64,000 bases of DNA from Paenibacillus sp. FSL R5-0341 (lineage in GTDB: Bacteria; Bacillota; Bacilli; Paenibacillales; Paenibacillaceae), in the NCBI RefSeq assembly GCF_037975235.1, contig NZ_CP150241.1, positions 1,736,001 to 1,800,000 of the forward strand, given 5' to 3'. The notes under the pieces are model-generated. The model ran no database searches, was not told where the DNA came from, and saw nothing but the letters and a program-made list of their open reading frames with translations. The position numbers and the translations under genes were made by a program. Below are positions 32,463-41,686 of the stretch, piece after piece; within the stretch, counting starts at the first letter, position 1, and each line of letters begins with the position of its first letter.

Positions 32463-35141
32463 ATGAGTGAGAGCAATCGCACCAAAGTACATGTGATTCC
32501 ACATACACACTGGGACCGGGAATGGTATTTTACGACCTCCCGTTCCAAAGTGTATCTTGTCAAACACGTCAAGGAAGTATTGAACGCACTGGAAAATATC
32601 GAAGGATTTCATTATTACCTGCTGGATGCACAGGGCTCGCTGCTGGATGATTACATCCGCTGGTGTCCCGAAGATGAGGAACGGATCCGCCAACTGGTTT
32701 CAGCCAAACGACTGATGACGGGACCCTGGTATACACAGACGGATCAATTGGTGATTTCCAGTGAATCCATGGTTCGAAACCTGTATTATGGTATGAAAAC
32801 AGCACAAAAGTACGGACATGCGATGAAGGTTGGTTATGTCCCGGATGCGTTTGGACAATCGGCACAGATGCCGCAGATCTATCGGGAGTTTGGGATTGAA
32901 CGTTTCCTGTTCTGGAGAGGCGTATCAGATAATACGAATCCACATACCGAGTTTACGTGGGAAGGATCGGACGGCAGCCGTGTATTTGCTGTACAGATGC
33001 CATTCGGATATTACTACGGTGGTAACATTCCAGAGAATGAGGAAGATCTAATCCCTTATCTGGAGAAGCAGATTGGTGCGCTGGAACGCAAAGCCTCGAC
33101 CAAACATATCTATTTCCCTAATGGGTTTGACCAGGCGCCTGTCCGGTTGAACCTGCCGCAGTTGATTGAACGCTTCAATACGCTGGATACAGAACGCGAA
33201 TATGTGATGAATGAACCGGAACGCTTTCTGGCGGAGATCGAAGCGGATAGTCAGGATCTGCCTGTACTTCGGGGCGAATTAATGGAGGCCAAGCACATGC
33301 GGATTCACAAGTCCATTTTTTCTACCCGTGCCGATCTCAAGCAACAGAATAACCGGATTGAGAATCTGATCGCCAATACGCTCGAACCTGTGCTTGCCAT
33401 TAGCCATTCTCTCGGGCATGATTACCCGCATCGCATTGTGGAGGACATCTGGAAGCTGTTGTTTGAGAATGCGGCACATGACAGCATCGGTGGCTGTAAC
33501 AGCGATACAACGAATCAGGACGTTGCGTTCCGTTACAAACAGGCCTATGATATCGCACTGAATCTGCTTGACCTGCATATGCGGATGATTGCTTCAACGA
33601 TACAGCAGGAGGAGACATTTGCGTTCACCCTGTTCAACACGCTACCTTATGTGCGAGGCGGGGTTACCGAGATCGAAGCTTATATTCCGGAAGAATCCTT
33701 TGTGATTCGGGATACGAAGGGACGCGAGCTAGCCTATACCATTTTGGAAAAAGTAGACCAGACCGATTATGTGCTTGGACAACACATCGATCTCAATCCA
33801 AGCCGCAAAGTGCATCTGCCGGAACGGGTATATCGTGCGAAATTGCTGGTGGAACTGCAAGAGGTTCCGGCGATGGGCTACACCCAGATTATCTTTGATT
33901 TCAGTCAGGGCGCTGCACCCGTCATGGAGCGGCGTAACGGGGACACAATTGAAAATGAACATTTCACCATTGCGCTACAAGCAAACGGCACCTTGCAAAT
34001 TACGGACAAGCGATCAGGCCAAGTGTATGCAAATCAAATGGTCTTCGAAGATAATGGGGATGACGGAGATTCCTACAACTATTCGCCACCCGAGCGGGAT
34101 CTAATTGTTTCTTCGGCAGGCAGCCAGATGAGTGCAACGACCACTCAAACGTTAGTATCCCAGACACTATCCCTGCGTTTCACACTGGATGTTCCCTACG
34201 ATCTGGAAGAGCGCGCCGCAGGCATCACGTCGGGTGCATTGCCAATGCAGGTGGAGATATCCCTTCGCAAAGGAGAGAAGCTGATCCGCTTCCACGTTCA
34301 GGTGCAGAATGAGGTGTTCAGCCACCGTCTGCGTGTCCTATTTGATACAGGAATTGCTTCCGCCCTATCCATTGCAGATCAGCCTTTCGGTGTGATTGCT
34401 CGTCCAACCTCATTGCCAGAAGTGGAGGTATGGGAGCGCGAACAATGGCAGGAGAAACCGATCACCATTGAAGCGATGCAGAGTTATGCAGGGTTGAACA
34501 ACGGTTCGCATGGTATGGCTGTGATGACGGAAGGTGTACGTGAGTATGAAATTGTTGGCGAACAAATGGATACCATTGCCCTGACCTTGTTCCGCACATT
34601 CGGTTTCATGGGTAAGGAAAACCTGTTGTATCGTCCTGGCCGGGCTTCCGGTGAGAAAATTGTAGCAACACCAGACGCGCAATTGCTTGGCGAGCTCTCC
34701 TTTACCTTTGGCCTGCATATCCAGACTTCTGGATTCGACGAAGCGAATGTAGCCCGTGCTGCGCGTGAATATTTAACACCGATCAGCAGTTATCAGCTGT
34801 GCGACTTTTTGAATGGACGACTGATCTTTGCTTTCCGAGATGAGGAACGTGTGCTGGAACCCGATTACAGCCTGATGTCGTTCAGCGACGATTCCAACGT
34901 GGTGTTAAGCAGTTTTAAGAAAGCAGAGGAGAGTGACGGATACATTGTACGTGTCTTCAATCCGTATTTGTCACAGTCTGCAAACGTGAACATGCACTTT
35001 AATCAGCCTGTACATGCAGAGCGTGTATCTCTTGGTGAAAAACCCCTGGAGCCTCAGCAGAGGTTAACTGAGGGAGAAGAGGTCGTTCGTTTTCCGGAAC
35101 TCACACATTGTAAATTAATGACTGTACTTGTATCGATATAA
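32463..35141 (+). CDS. GH38 alpha-mannosidase
   Basis: The 892-residue cytosolic enzyme has the GH38 zinc motif HTHWDREW (His14, His16, Asp18), the nucleophile region VGYVPDAFGQSAQM, and AAHDSIGGCNSD with further ligands, plus the beta-sandwich C-terminal domains. It hydrolyses alpha-mannosides with retention. In E. coli mngAB and Listeria-type operons a fructose-type PTS brings in a phosphorylated mannoside that such an enzyme splits, so mannosylglycerate 6-phosphate or an alpha-mannoside phosphate is the likely substrate. ATG 32463 follows GGAGGGATATAG. Confidence 0.92.
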   Translation: MSESNRTKVHVIPHTHWDREWYFTTSRSKVYLVKHVKEVLNALENIEGFHYYLLDAQGSLLDDYIRWCPEDEERIRQLVSAKRLMTGPWYTQTDQLVISSESMVRNLYYGMKTAQKYGHAMKVGYVPDAFGQSAQMPQIYREFGIERFLFWRGVSDNTNPHTEFTWEGSDGSRVFAVQMPFGYYYGGNIPENEEDLIPYLEKQIGALERKASTKHIYFPNGFDQAPVRLNLPQLIERFNTLDTEREYVMNEPERFLAEIEADSQDLPVLRGELMEAKHMRIHKSIFSTRADLKQQNNRIENLIANTLEPVLAISHSLGHDYPHRIVEDIWKLLFENAAHDSIGGCNSDTTNQDVAFRYKQAYDIALNLLDLHMRMIASTIQQEETFAFTLFNTLPYVRGGVTEIEAYIPEESFVIRDTKGRELAYTILEKVDQTDYVLGQHIDLNPSRKVHLPERVYRAKLLVELQEVPAMGYTQIIFDFSQGAAPVMERRNGDTIENEHFTIALQANGTLQITDKRSGQVYANQMVFEDNGDDGDSYNYSPPERDLIVSSAGSQMSATTTQTLVSQTLSLRFTLDVPYDLEERAAGITSGALPMQVEISLRKGEKLIRFHVQVQNEVFSHRLRVLFDTGIASALSIADQPFGVIARPTSLPEVEVWEREQWQEKPITIEAMQSYAGLNNGSHGMAVMTEGVREYEIVGEQMDTIALTLFRTFGFMGKENLLYRPGRASGEKIVATPDAQLLGELSFTFGLHIQTSGFDEANVARAAREYLTPISSYQLCDFLNGRLIFAFRDEERVLEPDYSLMSFSDDSNVVLSSFKKAEESDGYIVRVFNPYLSQSANVNMHFNQPVHAERVSLGEKPLEPQQRLTEGEEVVRFPELTHCKLMTVLVSI

Positions 35142-35193
35142 GGTGAGCTTTAGTTCTACACAATCCTGATCAGAATGGAGGTCGGATATCGGT

Positions 35194-37161
35194 ATGATTT
35201 TTCCAACTAAACGGTTGAAAAAGCTGTTCCACCTCATTCATGGTGAAGGACAGGAACAGGCTTGGACGAGCCAAGCACTTGCAGACAGGCTGGAAGTTAC
35301 GGTGCGTACCATTCGGGATGATCTGAAAAAGCTGGATCATATCCTTGCGGGGCATGGCGGGAGCCTGGAGTCCAAGCGTGGACGGGGATATTCCATTCGT
35401 GTACACGATGCGAAGCGGTATGATGAGCTGTTGGAGGAACGGAAGGATGATCGGCAAAAAGGTGCGCCAGTACCTGGGTCACCCGATGAGCGTATCCGTT
35501 ATGAATTGTTCAAGCTGCTTGGTGAACCGGGTCATATTAAGATGGAAGACCTCGCTGATCAGCTGTATATAAGCCGTGCAACGATGAACAATGATCTGAA
35601 AATCATTCGTCAGATTCTGGAGAACTACCAGCTTCAGCTTCAGATCAAGCCAGGACATGGTGTGAAGGTCGTCGGAGACGAGCAAAGGTTCCGTTATTGT
35701 CTTGCCGAGTACGCCGATGCGCGAGATGAAGAATTGGGACCGGAGGGCATGACTGCTGCACAGGAACGTTTGTTGTACCCAATCGAACCCGCACACATCC
35801 GCGAAATCGTCATTCGCCATGTAGGCAAACAGGATGTTCGTATTGCAGATGTGGCGCTGAAAGATCTGATTACGCATCTGGCTGTTATGGTGTTGCGCAT
35901 TAAACAGGGGCATGAACTGGAGCGATTCGAGAAAGTGGAGGCGAATCTACAGGATCAGCAACTTGCACAGCAGATTATTCAGGATCTGGAGTCGTTATAT
36001 TCCATTCACTGTCCTATCGGAGAGCGAGATTATCTGTTGCTTCATATTGTTAGTAAAAAAATGACCGCTACCGATTGGAATGGACTACGAAGTGACCCAT
36101 TATATTTTGCTGTACAGCAGATGCTGGGTCACATCTATGATCGGTACACCTATGATCTGCGTGATGATGACCGCTTGCCGAATGATCTCTATGCCCATCT
36201 GAAGCCCATGATTACGCGGTTGGAACATGGCATGAATATGCGGAATCCACTGCTGGGACATATACGTAAATATTATCCACTCGCCTATGAGATTACGATA
36301 AGTGCAGTGAAACAGCTACAGACATACGTACCTCATGAAATCAATGACAGTGAGATTGGTTACCTGGCTCTTCACATTGGTGCAGCATTGGAACGTAAAT
36401 ACCAGATTCCTCATCGCAAACGGAAATCCGTATTACTCGTCTGTGGGTCAGGATACGGCACAGCCCGTATTCTTGAATCCAGATTGCGTTCGTTATTTGC
36501 CGAGCTGGAGGTCTCTCGTGTAGTTTCGCTAAGAGAGTACGAGGAGATGGGGAGTGTGCCTGAAGATTTGGTCATTTCCACGATCCGGTTACGGGAGTCC
36601 AAAGGCAAACCGTCGGCCGTCATTGCTGCGATTCCATCGGAACGCGACATGGCAACGATCACTCATCTGGTACGAACCAGTGATGAGCAGGAGGAAATGA
36701 CGCTGCTGCGTTACTTTGATCCAGCATTGTTCATGTTTCGGTCCGATCAGCCTGACAAAATGACACTTATGGCTGAGATGAGCGGAGCACTGTTGGAGAA
36801 GGGAATTGTAACGGAGCAATTCTGGCCCGCTGTGCAGGAGCGGGAAAAGATGGCTTCAACCGCGCTTGGAAGAGGTATGGCCATTCCGCATCCCATGGAG
36901 CTGAGTTCAACCCGTACGACCGTATCGGTATGTCTGCTTGAGAAGCCGATTCCGTGGGATGAGGAGAATGAAGTACATGCTGTATTTATGTTATCCATCT
37001 GCAAAGAGGATTACGAACAGGCGATGGGGATTTATGATCTGTTTGTAGAATTGATCCGACAGGAGGAGCAGCTGGAAAGCCTGCGATCCTGCGGCAGCTT
37101 TGATGCCTTTGCCCAACTTGTATGTGAAACGTTGAGTCTGAAAAGTACCGAAGTGTATTAA
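35194..37161 (+). CDS. PRD-containing transcriptional activator (BglG/MtlR/LicR type)
   Basis: The 655-residue protein has two N-terminal HTH regions (WTSQALADRLEVTVRTIRDDL and MEDLADQLYISRATMNNDL), PRD1 (about 185-290), PRD2 (about 300-400), an EIIB-like domain (VLLVCGSGYGTARIL, Cys present) and a C-terminal EIIA domain (GMAIPHPME, His present). Such LicR/MtlR-type regulators are activated or silenced by PTS phosphorylation in response to the transported sugar. Placed 53 bases after the mannosidase gene, it most likely controls this operon. ATG 35194 follows AATGGAGGTCGG. Confidence 0.92.
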   Translation: MIFPTKRLKKLFHLIHGEGQEQAWTSQALADRLEVTVRTIRDDLKKLDHILAGHGGSLESKRGRGYSIRVHDAKRYDELLEERKDDRQKGAPVPGSPDERIRYELFKLLGEPGHIKMEDLADQLYISRATMNNDLKIIRQILENYQLQLQIKPGHGVKVVGDEQRFRYCLAEYADARDEELGPEGMTAAQERLLYPIEPAHIREIVIRHVGKQDVRIADVALKDLITHLAVMVLRIKQGHELERFEKVEANLQDQQLAQQIIQDLESLYSIHCPIGERDYLLLHIVSKKMTATDWNGLRSDPLYFAVQQMLGHIYDRYTYDLRDDDRLPNDLYAHLKPMITRLEHGMNMRNPLLGHIRKYYPLAYEITISAVKQLQTYVPHEINDSEIGYLALHIGAALERKYQIPHRKRKSVLLVCGSGYGTARILESRLRSLFAELEVSRVVSLREYEEMGSVPEDLVISTIRLRESKGKPSAVIAAIPSERDMATITHLVRTSDEQEEMTLLRYFDPALFMFRSDQPDKMTLMAEMSGALLEKGIVTEQFWPAVQEREKMASTALGRGMAIPHPMELSSTRTTVSVCLLEKPIPWDEENEVHAVFMLSICKEDYEQAMGIYDLFVELIRQEEQLESLRSCGSFDAFAQLVCETLSLKSTEVY

Positions 37162-37180
37162 TATATAAGTTCACTAAGGA

Positions 37181-37266
37181 TAATTCCACTGACACTCCGA
37201 GTACAGAATAACCTTCCGATCGCTGTTATCCCTAGATTTTTTGATTGCTCATATTAAAAAGGGAAA
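37181..37266 (-). repeat. Truncated inverted copy 3 of the hairpin repeat
   Basis: Read on the minus strand, this stretch matches the right half of the element at 24263: TTATTCTGT end, AACAGCGATCGGAAGGTTAT, CTAGGGATAA, AAAAAATC. The left half is missing and replaced by the terminator at 37267. Confidence 0.7.
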
Positions 37267-37311
37267 AAACCGTCCTTCATCAGATTTTTCTGACAGAGGA
37301 CGGTTTATTTC
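37267..37311. terminator. Bidirectional Rho-independent terminator
   Basis: AAACCGTCC pairs with GGACGGTTT; the stem is preceded by an A-rich run (T-rich on the minus strand) and followed by TATTT. It serves the convergent regulator and spo0M genes. Confidence 0.8.
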
Positions 37312-37329
37312 GTTTACACAAACTATAGA

Positions 37330-38103
37330 TTAGATATGTTTGGATATGACTTCTTCCAGTCCTTGAGCGACAGAATGCGCACCCCGCTGCAGGTGTCTTT
37401 CATACAAATGCAGGCGGACAAAGCTCTCATCCGTTCCCATCGCTTCGGAGAATATTCCACTGAGGCCACGAGCGCGGCGGTCGATCTGTAATAACAGTTC
37501 CAGTGAATCCCCCATCGGATAGAACAGCACTTCCAGTTCATCCAGATGCCCACGGAACTTGCTCGTTGGCACAAATTCGAATTCCTGCACAAATGGCAGA
37601 TTGCCGCCCAGCTTCGGGGCATAGTCGTTAGTCACTTCACGTAGCTTGAAGCCAAGGATATCAATTGCATCGAGCACGGTGTTCATGTCTTTGCTAGGCA
37701 CAACATGCAATCTGTCCCGGTCGGATGGGTCCACAGCGCTTGAGATATCGAGGCCCGTTTCTACCCAAACTTCTGCACGATGCAGTGTAATAGGCAGATT
37801 TTCTGGCAGGTCAAATGAGAAGTCTTTCTCCAATTTGGCACCAGGCTGTAAGGTGAATCCTTCGGTGAGCAAATATTTGGCTATAACGGCTGTTTCTTTT
37901 ACTTTGCGATCATCGCGCTCCCGTATGTAATGGGTTTTGATTGAAAGATAGATTCGATCTACGTTCTGTTCCACATCTCCACCTTCAATATACACAACCC
38001 CCGAGATGATTCCTCCAGGCGTGACCTCTGGTGTATGCAATTCTGTATTTACTTTGGCTGCTCCAACACCTACACTGGCTAACATTTTCTTGAAAAATGA
38101 CAT
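37330..38103 (-). CDS. spo0M: Sporulation-control protein Spo0M homologue
   Basis: The 257-residue minus-strand protein begins MSFFKKMLASVGVGAAKVNT and keeps the Spo0M pattern: VDTEL-like start (NTELHTPEVTPGGIISGVVYIEGG), IYLSIKTHYIRE, an arrestin-like double beta-sandwich, and FVPTSKFRGHLDELEVLFYP. Spo0M modulates sporulation initiation in B. subtilis through cytoskeletal or signalling partners. ATG at 38103 follows TGGAGGTTGAGCGC. Monocistronic. Confidence 0.92.
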   Translation of the reverse strand: MSFFKKMLASVGVGAAKVNTELHTPEVTPGGIISGVVYIEGGDVEQNVDRIYLSIKTHYIRERDDRKVKETAVIAKYLLTEGFTLQPGAKLEKDFSFDLPENLPITLHRAEVWVETGLDISSAVDPSDRDRLHVVPSKDMNTVLDAIDILGFKLREVTNDYAPKLGGNLPFVQEFEFVPTSKFRGHLDELEVLFYPMGDSLELLLQIDRRARGLSGIFSEAMGTDESFVRLHLYERHLQRGAHSVAQGLEEVISKHI

Positions 38104-38288
38104 GCGCTCAACCTCCAGATCAGATGGTTTACTATTTGGGGATAAATACGACTTCGACCTTAATACGGAAACTGGAAGAGAAGCGTTTCATATTTTAGCA
38201 AAGATATATCCCTATCAAAACAGGAGAATCGACTTACCTATGTCGAATGGTTTGGAAGAAGGGATTTTTTGTAAGGAGATGAAGGCGA

Positions 38289-38729
38289 TTGAACACAGAA
38301 TTCTCAGAACAGAAATATGGTGAAACGGGTGTCAAAACCAGCTTCGAGCAGATGGCGAACGGTGAACAGAAATATAAAATGATAGCAGAAGACGGCAGTT
38401 ATTATTGCAGAACCGTTGCTTCAGCCCAGGGAGCATGGCAAAACAGTCATGTACATATCAAACTAACGGAGTTTTATGTTGTGCAATCCGGATGGATTGC
38501 TTATGCCAGTTATGGAGAAGATCAGGTGCTTTCGATTCAAGTGATGCGTGAAGGAGAGCACATCGTTGTCCAGCCGGGAGTTCATCACAATGTATATATG
38601 TCAGCCAATAGCGTTATCCATACAATTAAATATGGGTTGAATACACATAGTGATTGGTCTGCTTCTCCGGAATTAGACTGCGTTACACAAACATTAATGG
38701 AGAGCGAATTGCTTCAAACTTACGGATAA
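38289..38729 (+). CDS. Cupin-domain protein
   Basis: TTG 38289 follows AAGGAG at 10 bases. The 146-residue protein has a single cupin: HVHIKLTEFYVVQSGWIAY (metal-ligand HxH...E) and a second strand block with GEHIVVQPGVHHNVYM. It could be a metal-dependent isomerase, dioxygenase or a binding protein for a small molecule. No signal peptide. Starts a short run with the gene at 38747. Confidence 0.75.
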   Translation: MNTEFSEQKYGETGVKTSFEQMANGEQKYKMIAEDGSYYCRTVASAQGAWQNSHVHIKLTEFYVVQSGWIAYASYGEDQVLSIQVMREGEHIVVQPGVHHNVYMSANSVIHTIKYGLNTHSDWSASPELDCVTQTLMESELLQTYG

Positions 38730-38746
38730 TCTTGGGGGTTAAATAC

Positions 38747-39289
38747 ATGCGTAGAAGTACAATATGTTGGCTAACTGGCATTGCGATTGTTATTGTAGCA
38801 ACTTTCATTGTATATAATAATTTGACCCCGAGCGTTACAGAGCAGGATGTTAGCTTAAAGGGCACGATTCGGCAGACCGCTTCGGAGAAATACGAGGTGC
38901 AATTATCTATTACACGCAGAAAAGAAGATAAGAGTCAGCATACTGTATATCCCGTTGTGCCTGGCTGGGGTTCAATATCGTTTAGTGATAAAAAGGACAA
39001 CCGATTTATTCAACCTGTTTCCGTCGGCAGTACGGGTGCAATGGAAGGAATTCTTCGTCAAGCGTTACAGAGGCAGTCAGCCACGGCAATGACTGAATTT
39101 TCAGGGTTCTCCATACCTGATGCAGCGGGCACGTACAAGATGCGTTTTACCATTCATCCTTTGGATGAGAAAGCAGAACTTATTCAGCATCCCATGATCT
39201 ATTATGTTCATAAAGAAAATGTTCTGGGCAAGGACCTGAGTTGGGTCTCGGGAACTCCGCTTGAAATCATTAAGGAGTATGCAGAGTGA
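38747..39289 (+). CDS. Membrane-anchored hypothetical protein
   Basis: Start at ATG 38747 behind TTGGGGGTTAAA; the longer upstream frame overlaps the cupin gene. The 180-residue protein has one N-terminal transmembrane helix (ICWLTGIAIVIVATFIVYNN) and an external beta-rich part (SLKGTIRQTASEKYEVQLSI) resembling intracellular proteinase inhibitor (BsuPI)-like folds, though no motif is decisive. Its stop overlaps the GNAT gene start (GTGA), so the two are coupled. Confidence 0.6.
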   Translation: MRRSTICWLTGIAIVIVATFIVYNNLTPSVTEQDVSLKGTIRQTASEKYEVQLSITRRKEDKSQHTVYPVVPGWGSISFSDKKDNRFIQPVSVGSTGAMEGILRQALQRQSATAMTEFSGFSIPDAAGTYKMRFTIHPLDEKAELIQHPMIYYVHKENVLGKDLSWVSGTPLEIIKEYAE

Positions 39290-39828
39290 ATAATGTATAT
39301 GAATCAAATGAAATCACCGTACGTTTTTTGGAAATTGAAAATGAACAACATCTGGTGAAGTGGCTGACTGACCCGAAAGTCCTTCAATACTATGAAGGCC
39401 GTGATCGGCCGCATGATCTGGAACGGGTAAGAGAACATTTTTACAATCAGGATGATAATGCTACTCGTGGTATCGTGGAGTATGGAGGAAATCCGATTGG
39501 ATACATTCAGTTCTATGAGCTTGAGGAAGAGGAACGAACGGAGTATGGTTATGGAGACACGGATGAGATCATCTATGGAACGGACCAGTTTATTGGAGAG
39601 GTAGATTACTGGAATAAAGGTATAGGTACACAGTTGGTGCAGTCCATGCTGAATTTTCTGATTAATGAAAAACAAGCCCGTAAAGTGGTTATGGACCCTC
39701 AATCCTGGAACTTGCGAGCGATATCCTGTTATGAGAAATGTGGTTTCCAAAAGATTAAACTGTTAGAGAAACATGAGCAGCATGAAGGACAGATGCGAGA
39801 CTGTTGGCTTATGGAATATACACTGTAG
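39286..39828 (+). CDS. GNAT acetyltransferase, AAC(6')-like
   Basis: The 180-residue protein shows ITVRFLEIENEQHLVKWLTD, IGYIQFYELEEEE, then DQFIGEVDYWNKGIGTQLVQ and VVMDPQSWNLRAISCYEKC, the order and motifs of the GNAT group that includes aminoglycoside 6'-N-acetyltransferases. Many chromosomal members do not give resistance, so the acceptor remains open. GTG 39286 overlaps the upstream stop by four bases. Confidence 0.85.
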   Translation: MNNVYESNEITVRFLEIENEQHLVKWLTDPKVLQYYEGRDRPHDLERVREHFYNQDDNATRGIVEYGGNPIGYIQFYELEEEERTEYGYGDTDEIIYGTDQFIGEVDYWNKGIGTQLVQSMLNFLINEKQARKVVMDPQSWNLRAISCYEKCGFQKIKLLEKHEQHEGQMRDCWLMEYTL

Positions 39829-39876
39829 TTGCTGTTTAAAGTTATTTTCAATCATACAAACAAGGAGGAATAATGG

Positions 39877-40401
39877 ATGGATGAAAGATTTCCGATAGGA
39901 CCATTTGTACACACGGGCGAGGTTACGCCTGCACAGAGAGAGCAGTGGATTCAGGACATTGCTGAGCTGCCTGAACGCGCGCGCGAAGCGGTAAAGGGTC
40001 TGAGTGAAGATCAATTAAGTCTGCCGTACCGAGAAGGCGGATGGATGCTCAAACAGGTGATTCACCACATGGCAGACAGCCACATGAACAGCATGATTCG
40101 TTTCAAGCTGGCCCTGACAGAGGATACACCAACGATTCGGCCTTATTATGAAGAGCGCTGGGCTGAATTGAGTGATTCAAGGGAATTGGATATCGAATTC
40201 TCGCTGCAAATTCTGGATGCGCTCCATCGTCGCTGGGTGTTTCTGTTAAACGCGTTGACAGATGCAGATTATGCCAAACAATTCTATCATCCCTCATCGC
40301 AAGAAACGACGAGACTGGATTACAATCTGGGCATGTATGCTTGGCATGGCAAACACCATGTTGCCCACATCACATCGCTTAGAGAGAAACTTGGAATATA
40401 G
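39877..40401 (+). CDS. DinB-fold metal protein, YfiT/bacillithiol transferase-like
   Basis: The 174-residue protein starts FPIGPFVHTGEVTPAQREQW and has VIHHMADSHMNS and GMYAWHGKHHVAHITSLR, giving the three-His metal site of YfiT. YfiT-type (BstA) enzymes of bacillithiol-making Firmicutes are thiol-S-transferases that join bacillithiol to electrophiles. Cytosolic, probably Ni or Zn dependent. ATG 39877 follows AAGGAGGAATAATGG. Confidence 0.88.
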   Translation: MDERFPIGPFVHTGEVTPAQREQWIQDIAELPERAREAVKGLSEDQLSLPYREGGWMLKQVIHHMADSHMNSMIRFKLALTEDTPTIRPYYEERWAELSDSRELDIEFSLQILDALHRRWVFLLNALTDADYAKQFYHPSSQETTRLDYNLGMYAWHGKHHVAHITSLREKLGI

Positions 40402-40438
40402 ATAAGCAATAGAGCTGTTATGAAAGGAGTGCATCATC

Positions 40439-40957
40439 ATGACAGATATACATATACGGCTCTTAATTGAGAATGATCCACTTGTAATCTCGCAGGCTTT
40501 TCAAGCGCAGGGATGGCATAAATCTGCCGAGCAGTATTTCCATTACCTAGCTGAACAGCAAAATGGGAAACGTGTGACCCTAGTTGCGGAGTTCAATGGA
40601 GAATTTGCCGGTTATGTTAATGTATTATGGGTATCACATTATCCGGCGTTCAAGGAGCAGGGGATTCCTGAAATCAACGATTTCAATGTACTGATGAAGT
40701 TCCAGCGCCAAGGGATTGGTTCACGGTTGATGGACCGAGCAGAGGAAGTTATTCTGGAACGAACGGATGTAGCAGGCATTGGTGTAGGTGTGTTTTCCGA
40801 TTATGGCAAAGCGCAAATTCTATATGCCCATCGCGGGTACATACCAGACGGTCACGGTGTACACAAACTTGATCATTACATTCAGCCGGGTGAAGAAACG
40901 ATTATGGACGACGATGTTGTACTTTATCTTACGAAGAAGTTAAGAGCCGCGCAATAA
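40439..40957 (+). CDS. GNAT N-acetyltransferase
   Basis: The 172-residue protein has VAEFNGEFAGYVNVLWV, then INDFNVLMKFQRQGIGSRLM with the acetyl-CoA loop, and AGIGVGVFSDYGKAQILYAHRGYIPDG. This is a complete GNAT of the small-molecule type. Acceptor unknown. ATG 40439 follows GAAAGGAGTGC. It lies 37 bases after the YfiT-like gene. Confidence 0.85.
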   Translation: MTDIHIRLLIENDPLVISQAFQAQGWHKSAEQYFHYLAEQQNGKRVTLVAEFNGEFAGYVNVLWVSHYPAFKEQGIPEINDFNVLMKFQRQGIGSRLMDRAEEVILERTDVAGIGVGVFSDYGKAQILYAHRGYIPDGHGVHKLDHYIQPGEETIMDDDVVLYLTKKLRAAQ

Positions 40958-41085
40958 GTGTAATGTGTTCTTAGTTACCAAAGAAAGATGATAAAAAAGC
41001 TGTCCTGCATGTTATACTCTATTGGAATTTGAGGAATGATAAGCAGGATGTTGAGAGATTAGATGATTAGAGGAGTGAGTCATGC

Positions 41086-41469
41086 ATGTTTAGCAAAGTC
41101 GGACAGATTATGTTGTATGTCAACAATCAGGATGAATCATTGGCATTTTGGACGGAAATTGCGGGGTTCCATATTGTGGATGAAGTAAACCTTGACGAGG
41201 GTATGAGATGGATTGAGATTGCGCCTACCCCAAATTCGCAGACGAGCATTATTCTTCATGACAAGGCGTTTGTGGAGCGGATGTCGGCGGGTATAAATCT
41301 GGGCACACCTTCGTTAATGTTCTTCACCGAAAATCTGGATCAATTATATGCCGACTTGTCTGGTAAACATGTAACGGTTGGAGAGATTGTCGAGATGCCA
41401 ACGGGGCGTGTCTTCAACTTTGCCGATAACGAAGGGAATTACTTTGCTGTACTGGAACGGGCGAAGTAA
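41086..41469 (+). CDS. VOC (glyoxalase-fold) protein
   Basis: The 127-residue protein shows the two beta-alpha-beta-beta-beta units of the vicinal-oxygen-chelate fold: GQIMLYVNNQDESLAFWTEIAGF, then TPSLMFFTENLDQLYADLS and VFNFADNEGNYFAVLE. The metal-site Glu in FAVLE is present. It may be a glyoxalase-like isomerase or a resistance or binding protein. ATG 41086 follows GAGGAGTGAGTC. Confidence 0.85.
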   Translation: MFSKVGQIMLYVNNQDESLAFWTEIAGFHIVDEVNLDEGMRWIEIAPTPNSQTSIILHDKAFVERMSAGINLGTPSLMFFTENLDQLYADLSGKHVTVGEIVEMPTGRVFNFADNEGNYFAVLERAK

Positions 41470-41498
41470 ATTACAACTTAAAACAGCACTATTGCAAG

Positions 41499-41527
41499 CG
41501 ATCGACATTCCATGTCGGTCGTTTTTT
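41499..41527 (+). terminator. Rho-independent terminator
   Basis: CGATCGACAT pairs with ATGTCGGTCG (one G-T pair) around TCC, followed by T6. Confidence 0.85.
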
Positions 41528-41686
41528 GTTGGGAAAAAGCTTATGTTTTCGAATATAAAACACAAGAAAAATAGAGAACTACTGGGTAAAAATGTTATAA
41601 TAGAGTGTGGATAATTTAATGAAAATAACAAGAATTTGATAGCGGAAAATGAGGAGTGGAACGGGAATTTAAGGAGGAATGTGGTT

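Noticed and set aside
38006-38323. Possible gene across the start of spo0M and the cupin leader
   Set aside because: The frame overlaps the opposite-strand spo0M 5' end, has no ribosome site and ends inside the cupin gene. The 185-base gap probably holds promoters only.
39286-39828. Aminoglycoside resistance gene
   Set aside because: The motifs are AAC(6')-like, but many chromosomal GNATs of this type have other acceptors. Nothing else in the context indicates resistance or mobility.
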